DNA from: Streptomyces ambofaciens ATCC 23877
GTDB taxonomy: Bacteria; Actinomycetota; Actinomycetes; Streptomycetales; Streptomycetaceae
Assembly: GCF_001267885.1 (NCBI RefSeq)
Contig: NZ_CP012382.1
Coordinates: 7,861,001 to 7,925,000, forward strand
Direction of reading: 5' to 3'
Length of the DNA: 64,000 bases
Shown here: piece by piece, positions 26,101 through 33,651 of the stretch
Layout: each line of letters starts with the position of its first letter
How positions within the stretch are numbered: the first letter of the stretch is position 1
Made by a program: the position numbers and the translations under genes
Notes under the pieces: model-generated
Databases searched by the model: none
Told to the model about the DNA's origin: nothing
Seen by the model: only the letters and a program-made list of their open reading frames with translations

Positions 26101-26128
26101 GCGCAAGCACATGGGCGTGCTCTTGCGC
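26101..26128 (-). terminator. Candidate attenuator hairpin before ssuA
   Basis: On the minus strand GCGCAAG(A)GCAC pairs with GTGCTTGCGC around a 6-nt loop, one bulged base. It lies 115 nt after the leader stop and 52 nt before ssuA, as expected of an attenuation terminator. Confidence 0.5.
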
Positions 26129-26242
26129 TCCGCTCGCCGGCCCTCGACGGCTGGAACGCCGCGGCGGGGCCGGGAGCGGAGGTGTACGGGGAGGGCCACA
26201 GGCGCGTGACGCCGGAGACCGGCGAATGGTCCGCCGACGGCC

Positions 26243-26344
26243 TCAGGCGGGCCGACAGATGGCGCTGGACGTGCGGCCGAGGTCGATGTGGCGGCGGGAG
26301 GTCAGCAGGGGGAGCGGCAGGTCTGCGCAAGTGCGCGCGCTCAT
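26243..26344 (-). CDS. Sulfur-operon leader peptide 2 (33 aa)
   Basis: On the minus strand, ATG at 26344 to TGA at 26243-26245 encodes 33 residues with the core L-L-T-S-R-R-H-I-D-L-G-R-T-S-S-A-I-C-R-P-A, Cys at positions 6 and 30. GGAGGG lies 5 nt before the ATG. The core recurs in leaders 1 and 3; short ORFs with this sequence are frequently seen before sulfur genes in streptomycetes. It precedes ssuA by 193 nt, with a hairpin in between. A cysteine-responsive attenuation role is inferred. Confidence 0.87.
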   Translation of the reverse strand: MSARTCADLPLPLLTSRRHIDLGRTSSAICRPA

Positions 26345-26355
26345 GGCCACCCTCC

Positions 26356-26389
26356 GATCCCTATCTTTCCTACCTGGCTGATAGGGATC
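26356..26389. promoter_or_regulatory. Inverted repeat at ssu promoter; contains shared CCTA-N7-GGTAG motif
   Basis: GATCCCTATC (26356-26365) and GATAGGGATC (26380-26389) are perfect 10-bp arms around a 14-bp spacer, ending 12 bp upstream of leader 2. Read on the minus strand, 26370-26385 contains CCTA-N7-GGTAG, the same spaced motif found before leader 3. Probable transcription-factor site, with the Rrf2 protein encoded just upstream as the first candidate. Confidence 0.7.
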
Positions 26390-26484
26390 GTGGCAGAAGG
26401 AGGCGTCCACCCCAAGGGGGTGTTCATATGATGGACGTGACTATCTCGCTCTTTGGGACGTGCACCGTTCGGCGGTCACGTGCG

Positions 26485-26943
26485 TCAGGGATTCACCCAG
26501 GCGTTGGGGGCGTCGGTCAGTGCGGTGACGTTGGCCGGCAGTTGGGCCGATGCGACGTCGGCGAGCGACACGCCCTCGAGGATCTCGCGCACATTGGACC
26601 GCAACGCGATCCACAGCGGGAGCAGGGATTCGGCGGGTCCGGTGTAGGACAGCTCGGGCGGGCGGACCCCGCGCACCGAGACGAGGGGGCCCTCCACCGT
26701 GCGGATGACGTCGGCGATGCTGATCGACTCGGCGGGCTTGGCCAGCCGGTAGCCGCCGTTGCCGCCGCGTTGGCTGAGTACGAGACCGCCCCGGCGCATG
26801 TCGTTCAGGATGCCTTCGAGGAACTTGTGCGGAATGTCCTGGGCGTCGGCGATGGCCTCCGCCTTCAGCGGCCCGTCGTCCCGTGAAGCGGCGAGCTGCA
26901 GTGCAGCACGTACCGCGTAGTCCGCTCTGGCTGAGATCCGCAT
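26485..26943 (-). CDS. Rrf2-family transcriptional regulator without Fe-S cysteines
   Basis: 152 residues. N-terminal M-R-I-S-A-R-A-D-Y-A-V-R-A-A-L-Q-L-A, recognition region I-P-H-K-F-L-E-G-I-L-N-D-M-R-R-G-G-L-V and wing R-G-G-N-G-G-Y-R-L-A-K-P are all Rrf2 hallmarks. The protein has no cysteine at all, so it cannot bind the Fe-S cluster used by IscR/NsrR and fits the cluster-free CymR-like subgroup that controls sulfur metabolism. It lies immediately upstream of the ssu operon on the same strand. A GATAAT -10 element sits 6 nt before its ATG, so the mRNA may be leaderless. Confidence 0.9.
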   Translation of the reverse strand: MRISARADYAVRAALQLAASRDDGPLKAEAIADAQDIPHKFLEGILNDMRRGGLVLSQRGGNGGYRLAKPAESISIADVIRTVEGPLVSVRGVRPPELSYTGPAESLLPLWIALRSNVREILEGVSLADVASAQLPANVTALTDAPNAWVNP

Positions 26944-26949
26944 GTGTGC

Positions 26950-26955
26950 ATTATC
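26950..26955 (-). promoter_or_regulatory. Candidate -10 element of the Rrf2 gene
   Basis: GATAAT on the minus strand, 6 nt from the ATG at 26943; predicts transcription starting at or next to the start codon. Confidence 0.45.
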
Positions 26956-27029
26956 CCGTACGCATCGGTCGGCGACCGCCGCGGGGCGGGCCGCGGCGGG
27001 GGTGCGGGGGAGGCGTCGTCGCCCCGGTC

Positions 27030-27114
27030 GGCCGGTCCCGCCGTGGCCCCCGCTGCCGGCCCCGGGGTCGGCTGATCACCCCCGTGGCCGGGGACCCTGG
27101 CAGCGGGACCGGCC
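27030..27114 (-). terminator. Large nested inverted repeat after the DszC-like gene
   Basis: Outer perfect 12-bp arms GGCCGGTCCCGC (27030-27041) and its complement (27103-27114) enclose inner arms CCCGCTGCC/GGCAGCGGG and further GC-rich pairing. It lies 61-145 nt downstream of the stop at 27176 (minus strand). A terminator is the simplest reading. Confidence 0.65.
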
Positions 27115-27175
27115 GGCTCGGGCATGAGCGGGACGGCGCGATCCGGTCTCCCCGGCCCGCATGTCCGCCTCCGGA

Positions 27176-28405
27176 TCAGGCGGGCAGGACGAACGGAGGG
27201 TGAGCGCCGCTGAGGAAGTAGTGTCCGACATCGCGGAGCCGATGCGAGACGGGCTCGTACAGGGTGTGTGCGCGGGTATTGCGCCAGAACCGGTCGAAGC
27301 CCAGCCGCGTGGAGGTGGAGCGGGCGCCGATGACGTCGAGGGCGCGGATCGTGGACTCCTGCGCTGCCCGGGCCGCGGCGCTTTCGGCCATGGCCACGAG
27401 GGCGGAGATGTCCGCGCACTCGTCGTAGGTGAGGTTCTCGTCGCGCTCCAGCCCGTCGCGCACCGCTTCCAGCGCCTGAGCGGTGAGCGCCGACGCGGAG
27501 CGGGTGAGGACGGTGAGTTCTCCGTAGGCGGTCTGTACCTGCGGGTCGTGCGGGGTACCGACCGGCCAGGAGGGGTGCCCGGCCGCGTGGCCGGTCCTGC
27601 TGTACTCACGGGCTTCGGCGAGCACTCCCTCAGCCATGCCGAGAAGGAGCTGGGCGGAGAACAGACGCCCGACCGGAGAGGCCAGGGCGGCCCGAGGCGA
27701 CAGCAGGTCCTCGTCCGCGGACAGGGTGCCGAGCACGTCCTCGGCCCCCACCGGCACGTCGTCGAACTCCACGCTGCCGCCGGCCGCGAGCCGCTGGCCG
27801 AAGGGGTCGGCGTCGCCGTCGATCACCACACCGCGACGGCCGGGATCCACTACGACGGCGAGTGGCTCACCCGTGTCCTCCCGCACGCCGCGCACGGCGA
27901 GACGGTCGGCGACCTGGACCCCGGAGGTGTAGCTCTGCCGGCCGTTGAGCACCAGGCCCTTGGAGGTCCTGGCCAGTACCAGGGGCGGCTCCTGACGCGC
28001 GAAACCGCCGCCCCAGCACCACTCCTCGGCCGCGGACCGCTCCTCGATCCGCGCGGCGAGAGCGGGCCCCGCGAAGAACCGGACGCTCCATGAAAGGAAG
28101 TAGTGAGAGCCCAGCAGCTGACCGATCGCGCCGTCGGCCGCGGCGATCTCCCGGACGACGGCGTACGCCGTCAGCCGGTCCGGTCCGGCTTCCTGGGACC
28201 CGGTCGGCATCAGGAACGTCAGTAACCCCGCCTCGCGCAGCCGGGACACCTCGTCGAACGGGGCCTTGCCCGCCTGCTCCCTGGCCACCGCGTCCGTGGC
28301 CAGGTCGTCCGCCACCTCACGGGCCACGCGCAGCCAGTGAGCCCGGCCGGGTCCGCTGCGGTCGGACGGCGGGGTGGAGAGGGGTGGCGCGGACGCAAGG
28401 CCCAT
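27176..28405 (-). CDS. DszC/SfnB-like flavin monooxygenase (acyl-CoA-dehydrogenase fold)
   Basis: 409 residues from ATG 28405, preceded by GAGGAG. It lacks the E-G-T catalytic-base motif of true acyl-CoA dehydrogenases. Instead it has S-H-Y-F-L-S-W-S-V-R-F-F near 95, S-G-V-Q-V-A-D-R-L, E-F-D-D-V-P-V and the C-terminal G-A-R-S-T-S-T-R-L-G-F-D-R-F-W-R-N-T-R-A-H-T-L-Y, as in dibenzothiophene monooxygenase DszC and SfnB. Such enzymes oxidise organosulfur compounds with FMNH2. It lies 13 bp downstream of the regulator gene at 28419, probably in one operon. Confidence 0.88.
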   Translation of the reverse strand: MGLASAPPLSTPPSDRSGPGRAHWLRVAREVADDLATDAVAREQAGKAPFDEVSRLREAGLLTFLMPTGSQEAGPDRLTAYAVVREIAAADGAIGQLLGSHYFLSWSVRFFAGPALAARIEERSAAEEWCWGGGFARQEPPLVLARTSKGLVLNGRQSYTSGVQVADRLAVRGVREDTGEPLAVVVDPGRRGVVIDGDADPFGQRLAAGGSVEFDDVPVGAEDVLGTLSADEDLLSPRAALASPVGRLFSAQLLLGMAEGVLAEAREYSRTGHAAGHPSWPVGTPHDPQVQTAYGELTVLTRSASALTAQALEAVRDGLERDENLTYDECADISALVAMAESAAARAAQESTIRALDVIGARSTSTRLGFDRFWRNTRAHTLYEPVSHRLRDVGHYFLSGAHPPFVLPA

Positions 28406-28418
28406 GGAAGTCGACTCC

Positions 28419-28988
28419 TCAAGGTCGGCCGCACAGCGCGGCGTCGGGGCTCTCCTGCTGGTCGGGCACGTACTTGTAGCCCATGCGCCGAACGGTGACG
28501 ATCCGGTGCCGGTGAGCCTCGCCGAGCTTGCGGCGCAGGCGGGCGATGTGGACGTCGACCGTGCGGCCGTCACCGACGTGGTCGTAGCCCCAGACGGCGC
28601 CCACCAGCCCATCGCGTGAATGCACGTGGTGGGGGTGCTGGACGAGATGCGCCAGCAACTCGAACTCCAGGTAGGTGAGGTCGAGTTCGCGTCCGTCCAC
28701 CTCGGCGACGTGCCGCGCCGTGTCGATGCGGACGGCGTCGTCTCCCACCCACCGGTCAGGGGGCGAGACCTCGACGCTGACCGGCCGGATCTCGGGCCGT
28801 GGCCCGTCCTTGACGAAGAGCTCGGCGGGATCGGTGCCCTCCGGGACGAGTACGAGGTAGCCGACGAGCGGCGGGGGAGTAGGTCCCTGGGTGCCTCGCC
28901 GCGCGGTGTCGCCCACCAGGTGAAGACGGGGGGCGGGGGAGGGGGACGGGTCGTGCGGGGTGGTCCGGGCCGGAAGTGCCGTGGTCAT
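28419..28988 (-). CDS. Winged-helix (OmpR/PhoB-type) regulator lacking a receiver domain
   Basis: 189 residues from ATG 28988 with a GAGGG ribosome-binding site. An unusual N-terminus (1-80) contains G-Y-L-V-L-V-P-E-G-T-D-P and no phospho-acceptor receiver. The OmpR-type winged helix (about 85-175) shows L-T-Y-L-E-F-E-L-L-A-H-L-V, G-D-G-R-T-V-D-V-H-I-A-R-L-R-R-K-L-G and V-R-R-M-G-Y-K-Y. It is cotranscribed with the DszC-like gene and divergent from leader 3, so it may control both directions; no kinase is evident nearby. Confidence 0.88.
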   Translation of the reverse strand: MTTALPARTTPHDPSPSPAPRLHLVGDTARRGTQGPTPPPLVGYLVLVPEGTDPAELFVKDGPRPEIRPVSVEVSPPDRWVGDDAVRIDTARHVAEVDGRELDLTYLEFELLAHLVQHPHHVHSRDGLVGAVWGYDHVGDGRTVDVHIARLRRKLGEAHRHRIVTVRRMGYKYVPDQQESPDAALCGRP

Positions 28989-29350
28989 GGCGGTTGTCCC
29001 TCGGAAGTGTGTGCGGCCGTCAGGCGTTGTGGGTGACCTCGCCCGATCGCCTGGGAAGGCGTGAGCGGAGCGACATGGGTGAATGCGTGAGTCGCGTGCT
29101 TTACGCGTGACAGCAGGCGGCACTGACGACGTGACCAAAGTCGACATGCCGACGACGAACGAGTCGTTGCTGCTTACGGGACATGTTCATCATCCTGCGC
29201 ACCCCCGGTGAACGCCGTCAAGGTTTCCCTAGTAAGTCCATGGGAAAAGTAGGGAAGGTCTCACACTCTGAGAGGCCGGCGGGCTCTTGACGGGGCCCGG
29301 CCGCGGCCTGACACTCCTTTACGGGATTCCTAGTGGAACGGTAGACAAGC
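28989..29350. other. 362-bp divergent regulatory region
   Basis: Separates the winged-helix regulator (minus) from leader 3 (plus). It contains TTCCCTA (29225-29231) and its complement TAGGGAA (29250-29256), an overlapping TTTCCC-N12-GGGAAA pair, and the CCTA-N7-GGTAG motif at 29329-29344. No protein-coding ORF is convincing. Confidence 0.6.
29329..29344 (+). promoter_or_regulatory. CCTA-N7-GGTAG motif overlapping leader 3 promoter
   Basis: CCTAGTGGAACGGTAG, the same spacing as the motif before leader 2. TAGACA (29342-29347) resembles a -10 element, so the motif overlaps the core promoter; the leader ATG follows at 29351. Confidence 0.6.
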
Positions 29351-29500
29351 ATGGTCGGTGCTGTGCTGGACCTCGACAGCGACGCTGTCCGCGTCGCCGT
29401 CCGGCCGCTGCCCCTGCTGACATCCCGCCGCCACATCGACCTCGTACGTGTGTGCAGTGCGGCGAGTTCCTCGCAAGCCGGTGGTCCCGCCCCCGCCTGA
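29351..29500 (+). CDS. Sulfur-operon leader peptide 3 (49 aa)
   Basis: ATG 29351 to TGA 29498-29500. Residues 20-38 read L-P-L-L-T-S-R-R-H-I-D-L-V-R-V-C-S-A-A, closely matching leader 2; a single Cys codon at position 35. The N-terminal extension (1-18) and Ser/Gly/Pro tail are longer than in the others, so the start could be internal. It stands 89 nt before the thiol-transferase-like gene. GCTCGG (29519-29524) can pair with CCGAGC (29568-29573) in the gap. Confidence 0.78.
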   Translation: MVGAVLDLDSDAVRVAVRPLPLLTSRRHIDLVRVCSAASSSQAGGPAPA

Positions 29501-29589
29501 CCCTCCGGTGCACCTACCGCTCGGCCGCGCCGCAGCCGTCGCGCGCCGTATCCGTCCGTGCCTGTGACCGAGCACTTCGAGGGAGACGT

Positions 29590-30465
29590 ATGCCCGCCTC
29601 ATCCCTGACGTCCGTGCCGTCCTTCCGGAGCAGGATCGGCTGCGATCCGCGGAGCGGCTACTACGCTGCGCCGCACCGCTACCGGCTCCACCTCTCGCCG
29701 TCCTGTCCGCACTGTCTGCGGATCGCCGTCGCACACAGCCTGCTCGGCCTCGACGACATCCTCCCCGTGACGCTGCTGCCCGCCGTGCCCGACGCCCCGG
29801 ACGGCGGGTATCTCGCGTTGCGCCCGCTGTACGAGGCCAGCTCTCACCAGCATCCCGGCCCGGCGGTGGCGCCGGTCCTCAGCGACGACTGGACCGGCAG
29901 GATCGTCAGCACCCATACTCCCGACATTCTGCGGGACCTCGCCCGGCAGTTCGGTGGCCGTGGCCCTGATCTCCACCCGCGCGGCGCCGCGGAGGCGATC
30001 GAGGCCGTCGCCCGGCTCTGCGAGCGGGGCATCACCCGGGCCGCCCAGCGCGCCGGCGAGTCCGGAGGGGACTCGGCGGCACGCGACACCGCCCTGGCCA
30101 CCCTCCTGCGCACGCTGGACGTGCTGGAGTCGCGGCTCGCTTCCCGGGAGCGCCTGCTGGGTGACGAAGTCACGGTCGCCGACTTGCACTTGTGGGTGAC
30201 ACTGGTGCAGCTGGACCTGGTGCACCGCCACCACCTGGACGCCGCCGCCGTGCACCGCATCACCGTCCACCCCCGTCTGTGGGCGTACGCACAGCGCCTG
30301 ACCGCGCACCCCGCCTTCGGTACCCACCTCGACCTGGACGGCATCGCCCGCAGGCACCACGCCCACTGCCGGGGCGAGGAGGCCGCCGGCGCGGCGGTGC
30401 AGATCGTGGACTGGGCGGCGTACGCACGCCGTCAGGCCCCGCAGCGGGCGCGTCAGCCCGGCTGA
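29590..30465 (+). CDS. Glutathionyl-hydroquinone-reductase-like (omega/xi GST) enzyme
   Basis: 291 residues from ATG 29590. A thioredoxin-like N-terminus has S-P-S-C-P-H-C (Cys39 and Cys42), where the family normally has C-P-W-A. G-R-I-V-S-T-H-T-P-D-I-L-R-D-L follows, matching the I-V-S-N-x-S thiol-binding segment, then a helical C-terminal domain with L-L-G-D-E-V-T-V-A-D-L-H-L-W-V-T-L. Streptomycetes use mycothiol rather than glutathione, so it may reduce mycothiol conjugates. Its position behind leader 3 suggests control by sulfur status. Confidence 0.82.
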   Translation: MPASSLTSVPSFRSRIGCDPRSGYYAAPHRYRLHLSPSCPHCLRIAVAHSLLGLDDILPVTLLPAVPDAPDGGYLALRPLYEASSHQHPGPAVAPVLSDDWTGRIVSTHTPDILRDLARQFGGRGPDLHPRGAAEAIEAVARLCERGITRAAQRAGESGGDSAARDTALATLLRTLDVLESRLASRERLLGDEVTVADLHLWVTLVQLDLVHRHHLDAAAVHRITVHPRLWAYAQRLTAHPAFGTHLDLDGIARRHHAHCRGEEAAGAAVQIVDWAAYARRQAPQRARQPG

Positions 30466-30684
30466 ACGGGGGTCCACCGCCGGCGGTTTCGGCCGACGGC
30501 AACCCGGCCTCCGCCCTCCGCCCGGCAACACCGCATGACACGACCGGCACCGCACGACAGGCCGGGCGTCACTCACCAGGGTGAAAGCCGGGCTCCCTTC
30601 CCCGCCCTGGCGCATGCCCGGCGTGACTCACGGGGACGATGGCCCGTACGACCATTCCGGCGCCCGGACCTCAGGAGGCCGCCG

Positions 30685-31353
30685 ATGACGGATGTGGTGT
30701 TCACGGCAGACTTCTCCAGTGACCGGCAATGGGTGGCGGGCCGCTCGTGGGCCTATCCCGACGGTGGCCCCGTCAATCCGGACGACAACAAGCTGGATCA
30801 TCTGACCTCCGATCCCGCCTACAGCCGCACCGGCCGCTTCCGTGCCACGCGGCGCCCGGACGGGCTGTGGGACGCGGGCCTGCTGACCACGGAGGAGAGC
30901 GCCGACGGCTTCATGGTCCGCACCGGCGACCGCCTGGAGGCGACCGTCAGGCTCCCCACCGGCCTGGGGGCCTGGCCCGCGATCTGGACCTGGCGTGACG
31001 GTGGCAATGAGGTGGACGTCTTCGAGTACCACCCCGACAACCCCGACCTGCTGGAGCTCACCAACCACGTGCGCCGGGGCCAGGCCTACGTGCGCGACGA
31101 GGCCGTCCGCCCGGGGGGCCGTGTGGACATCGCCGTGCGGTTCGGCCGGGACAGTGTGGTCTGGTCGTTGAACGGACGGCGGGTGTACGCGGACGGCCGA
31201 GGAGTGGGGAGCCGCTGGCACGCCAGTCTCATCGTGAACCTCTCCGTCTGCGCGGGCCGCTACCACCCTGCACCTGAGGACGACGTCACCGAGTTGTCCT
31301 ACGAGGTGGAGCGGCTGGTGGTGCGGCGTCCCGCTGCGCGCGGCACGGGGTGA
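30685..31353 (+). CDS. GH16-like concanavalin-A-fold protein without signal peptide
   Basis: 222 residues from ATG 30685 after AGGAGG. A beta-jelly-roll composition, with W-P-A-I-W-T-W-R-D-G-G-N-E-V-D-V-F-E-Y-H in the middle: the E-V-D-V-F-E segment parallels the E-I-D-I-x-E catalytic motif of GH16 beta-glucanases. The usual secretion signal is missing, so it would act in the cytoplasm or leave by another route. Monocistronic; neighbours give no further clue. Confidence 0.72.
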   Translation: MTDVVFTADFSSDRQWVAGRSWAYPDGGPVNPDDNKLDHLTSDPAYSRTGRFRATRRPDGLWDAGLLTTEESADGFMVRTGDRLEATVRLPTGLGAWPAIWTWRDGGNEVDVFEYHPDNPDLLELTNHVRRGQAYVRDEAVRPGGRVDIAVRFGRDSVVWSLNGRRVYADGRGVGSRWHASLIVNLSVCAGRYHPAPEDDVTELSYEVERLVVRRPAARGTG

Positions 31354-31521
31354 ACCGGGGGAGCCGGCCGTCCACGGCTGCGATCGCGCTCCGGCCCGCA
31401 GGCACCGGAGACGGTCGCGGCGGGACCGGGGCCGTGTGGAGCGTCAGCGGTTCACCTGCCCGTGCCCCTTTCGATCGATGCGACGCCGCTGGTCGTCCTG
31501 CCCTCGCCGTAGGATGCGGCG

Positions 31522-32064
31522 GTGCGTACGGTCGAGCTTCTGTTGGACGAGACGGCGGAGCTGGCGGTCCGGGAGGCCTGGCGGCGGCTCGCGGACGCGG
31601 GGCTGCCCAGCCAGGCGCGCCATCGCTCCCCGACCAACAGCCCGCACCTCACCCTGGCAGCCTGTCCGGAGCTGACCGCCCCGATCCGCTGGGAGCTCGC
31701 CGAGGTGGCCGCCGCCCTGCCGCTGCCGGTGCGGTTCACCGGAGTGGTCCGCTTCGAGCGGCCGACCTCCGTGCTGGCCTGGGCGCTGGACCTCGACTCC
31801 GCGCTGGCCGGCCTGCACCGCCGGGTGTGGGAGGCGGTGGCCTCGGACAGCACGCCCGAGACGCTCAGCCCGTTCCACGCACCGGGGCGCTGGAGCCCGC
31901 ACGTCACCCTCGGCCGCACCAGGCGGGCAGGTGCCTTCGCAGGCCGGCGAATCCCCGAACTGCTGCCGGCGCCACCGCTGGCGGTCCGGCTCACCACCCT
32001 GCGCAGCTACGACACCGTGACCGGTGCCCTGGAGGTGTTGGAACCCCGTCAGCCCCGCCCCTGA
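31522..32064 (+). CDS. 2H phosphoesterase (2'-5' RNA ligase family)
   Basis: 180 residues from a GTG. Two H-x-T-L motifs define the fold: S-P-H-L-T-L-A (about 41-47) and S-P-H-V-T-L-G-R (about 128-135), spaced as in LigT/CPDase-like proteins that hydrolyse or form 2',3'-cyclic or 2'-5' phosphodiester bonds. The substrate in actinomycetes is generally unknown. Stands alone. Confidence 0.85.
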   Translation: MRTVELLLDETAELAVREAWRRLADAGLPSQARHRSPTNSPHLTLAACPELTAPIRWELAEVAAALPLPVRFTGVVRFERPTSVLAWALDLDSALAGLHRRVWEAVASDSTPETLSPFHAPGRWSPHVTLGRTRRAGAFAGRRIPELLPAPPLAVRLTTLRSYDTVTGALEVLEPRQPRP

Positions 32065-32215
32065 GGCGCCGGAAGCCGACGGGCGACGGCCCCGACGAGG
32101 CGGCGGTCCCGCGGTGGGAGCCACGGCCCGGCAGTCAGGAACTGCCGGGTACGGCGTGTCTCGGGGGGCGGTGCGAGAGTCGGCACTGGCTGGACACACA
32201 GGCCGACCGTCACGC

Positions 32216-32566
32216 TCAGGAAGTAGGGGTCTTCGGCTGTTGACGGGCGTGGTGGGTGGTGCGGAGTTCCTGGTTGATGCGCTGGGCTTCTTCGAGTTGG
32301 TCTTCGAGGATGATGATGCGACAGGCGGCTTCGATGGCCGTGCCGGAGTCGACGAGCTCGCGGGCGCGGGCGGCGATGCGCAGCTGGTAACGGGAGTAGC
32401 GGCGGTGGCCGCCTTCGGAGCGCAGGGGTGTGATCAGGCGGTGTTCACCCAGCGCGCGGAGGAAAGCGGGGGTGGTGCCGAGCATGTCGGCGGCCCGGCC
32501 CATGGTGTAGGCGGGGTAGTCGTCGTCATCGAGGGGGACGACGGGGTGGGGACTGCCAGGGGGCAT
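32216..32566 (-). CDS. MerR-family transcriptional regulator
   Basis: 116 residues. An N-terminal winged helix with [22 protein letters not shown] and [14 protein letters not shown], then a coiled-coil dimerisation helix ([13 protein letters not shown]). The effector domain is essentially absent, as in short HspR- or BldC-like proteins. A perfect 15-bp palindrome lies about 80 bp upstream. Confidence 0.88.
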   Translation of the reverse strand: MPPGSPHPVVPLDDDDYPAYTMGRAADMLGTTPAFLRALGEHRLITPLRSEGGHRRYSRYQLRIAARARELVDSGTAIEAACRIIILEDQLEEAQRINQELRTTHHARQQPKTPTS

Positions 32567-33054
32567 AGGCCTCTTCTTTCAAGGGACGCGTCGAGGGGCC
32601 CGAGTGCCGTGCCGGCACCCGGGCCCCGAGCTTTCAACACCATCTGCCGGCAATTATTGCCGACCTTCTGTGTCCGCAGGTCCGCCTGGGAGGGCGGGGC
32701 TGCGGGGATCGCGGATGCGTGACCGGGGACCACCTTCCAATCCGGGGTCTGCGGTACCCGGGCGGACTACTTCCTCGCCCGGGCGATCCTGATGGCGTTC
32801 TGCTCCTTACCTCGTTGTACTGCCGATTTATCCGGTATTGCTCCGCGGCCCGGGGGCCGCTCCTGCTGTGTGCGTGGCAGTTCGTCTCTGCCGCGCCCTT
32901 GGACTTCTGGGTACGCAAGAAGACTAACTCCCCTCGACGGCAATGTCTACTCTCGGCGCTACAGATTTACTCCAAGGGTTGCGGGTGGGAGTCTGCTTGT
33001 CCTGCGTTCGGATGAGCGGCTTGTCCGGCGGGATCCGACCGGGGGAGAGGGCCG
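32567..33054. other. 488-bp gap of lower GC content
   Basis: Holds the upstream region of the merR-type gene, including the palindrome at 32648. Bases 32640-33000 are richer in A/T than the surroundings. Several short frames exist but none has streptomycete codon usage or a recognisable motif. No RNA gene identified. Confidence 0.5.
32648..32662. promoter_or_regulatory. Palindrome upstream of the MerR gene
   Basis: CGGCAAT-T-ATTGCCG, a perfect 15-bp palindrome 82-96 bp upstream of the MerR start. Possible autoregulatory operator. Confidence 0.5.
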
Positions 33055-33585
33055 GTGGGAGTAGGAGTGCGCTCCTCGATGCGGAATACTTGCTCGATGG
33101 GTTCACGTACTTTCCCGGTCAGTCAGCCGATCACGATCCGGAGGGCCGTTGCGCGGGATGCCAGACGGCTGACGCGGCTCGTGCGTGGCTCAGCCGCCTA
33201 CGAGGGCAGGTACGCGGCCGCGGTCGCGGGCTACCGGGTCGGTCCCGACTACATCGAGGCCCACCGCGTCTTCGTGGCCGTCGGCACCGACGACCCCGAA
33301 GGCAGGGTGCTGGGGTTCTACTCGCTCGTCCTCGCGCCACCCGAGCTCGACCTGTTGTTCGTCGCCGACGAGGCGCAAGGACGGGGTATCGGGCGGCTGC
33401 TTGTCGCGCACATGGAGTCCGAGGCCCGTGCTGCCGGAGTCGACCGTGTCAGGGTCGTGTCGCACCTTCCCGCCGAGGATTTCTACCACCGCGTCGGCGC
33501 GGTACGCACCGGCACCGCGCTCGCGCACCCGCCCGCCGTGCCGTGGGACCGTCCCGAGTTCGAGTTCCGCATTTCTTCCGAATGA
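33055..33585 (+). CDS. GNAT-family N-acetyltransferase
   Basis: 176 residues from the GTG at 33055, which has GGAGAGGG upstream; ATG 33097 is an alternative start and leaves the whole domain intact. The domain spans about 25-170, with L-D-L-L-F-V-A-D-E-A-Q-G-R-G-I-G-R-L-L-V-A acetyl-CoA-binding loop and V-V-S-H-L-P-A-E-D-F-Y-H-R-V-G-A at the C-terminal end. Acceptor unknown. Confidence 0.85.
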   Translation: MGVGVRSSMRNTCSMGSRTFPVSQPITIRRAVARDARRLTRLVRGSAAYEGRYAAAVAGYRVGPDYIEAHRVFVAVGTDDPEGRVLGFYSLVLAPPELDLLFVADEAQGRGIGRLLVAHMESEARAAGVDRVRVVSHLPAEDFYHRVGAVRTGTALAHPPAVPWDRPEFEFRISSE

Positions 33586-33651
33586 CGCGGGGCCGCGGCT
33601 CGGCGGGGCACCGGCCTCGCCGCCTGCGGGGCGGCAGGGCGGAGGGCCGCG

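Noticed and set aside
23956..26886. Long plus-strand open frame of about 976 codons
   Set aside because: Lies antisense to ssuC, ssuB, ssuA and the Rrf2 gene, all of which have clear family motifs; the plus-strand product has none.
32719..33015. 98-codon open frame in the lower-GC gap
   Set aside because: Codon usage does not show the third-position GC bias of real genes here, and no domain or ribosome-binding site is visible.
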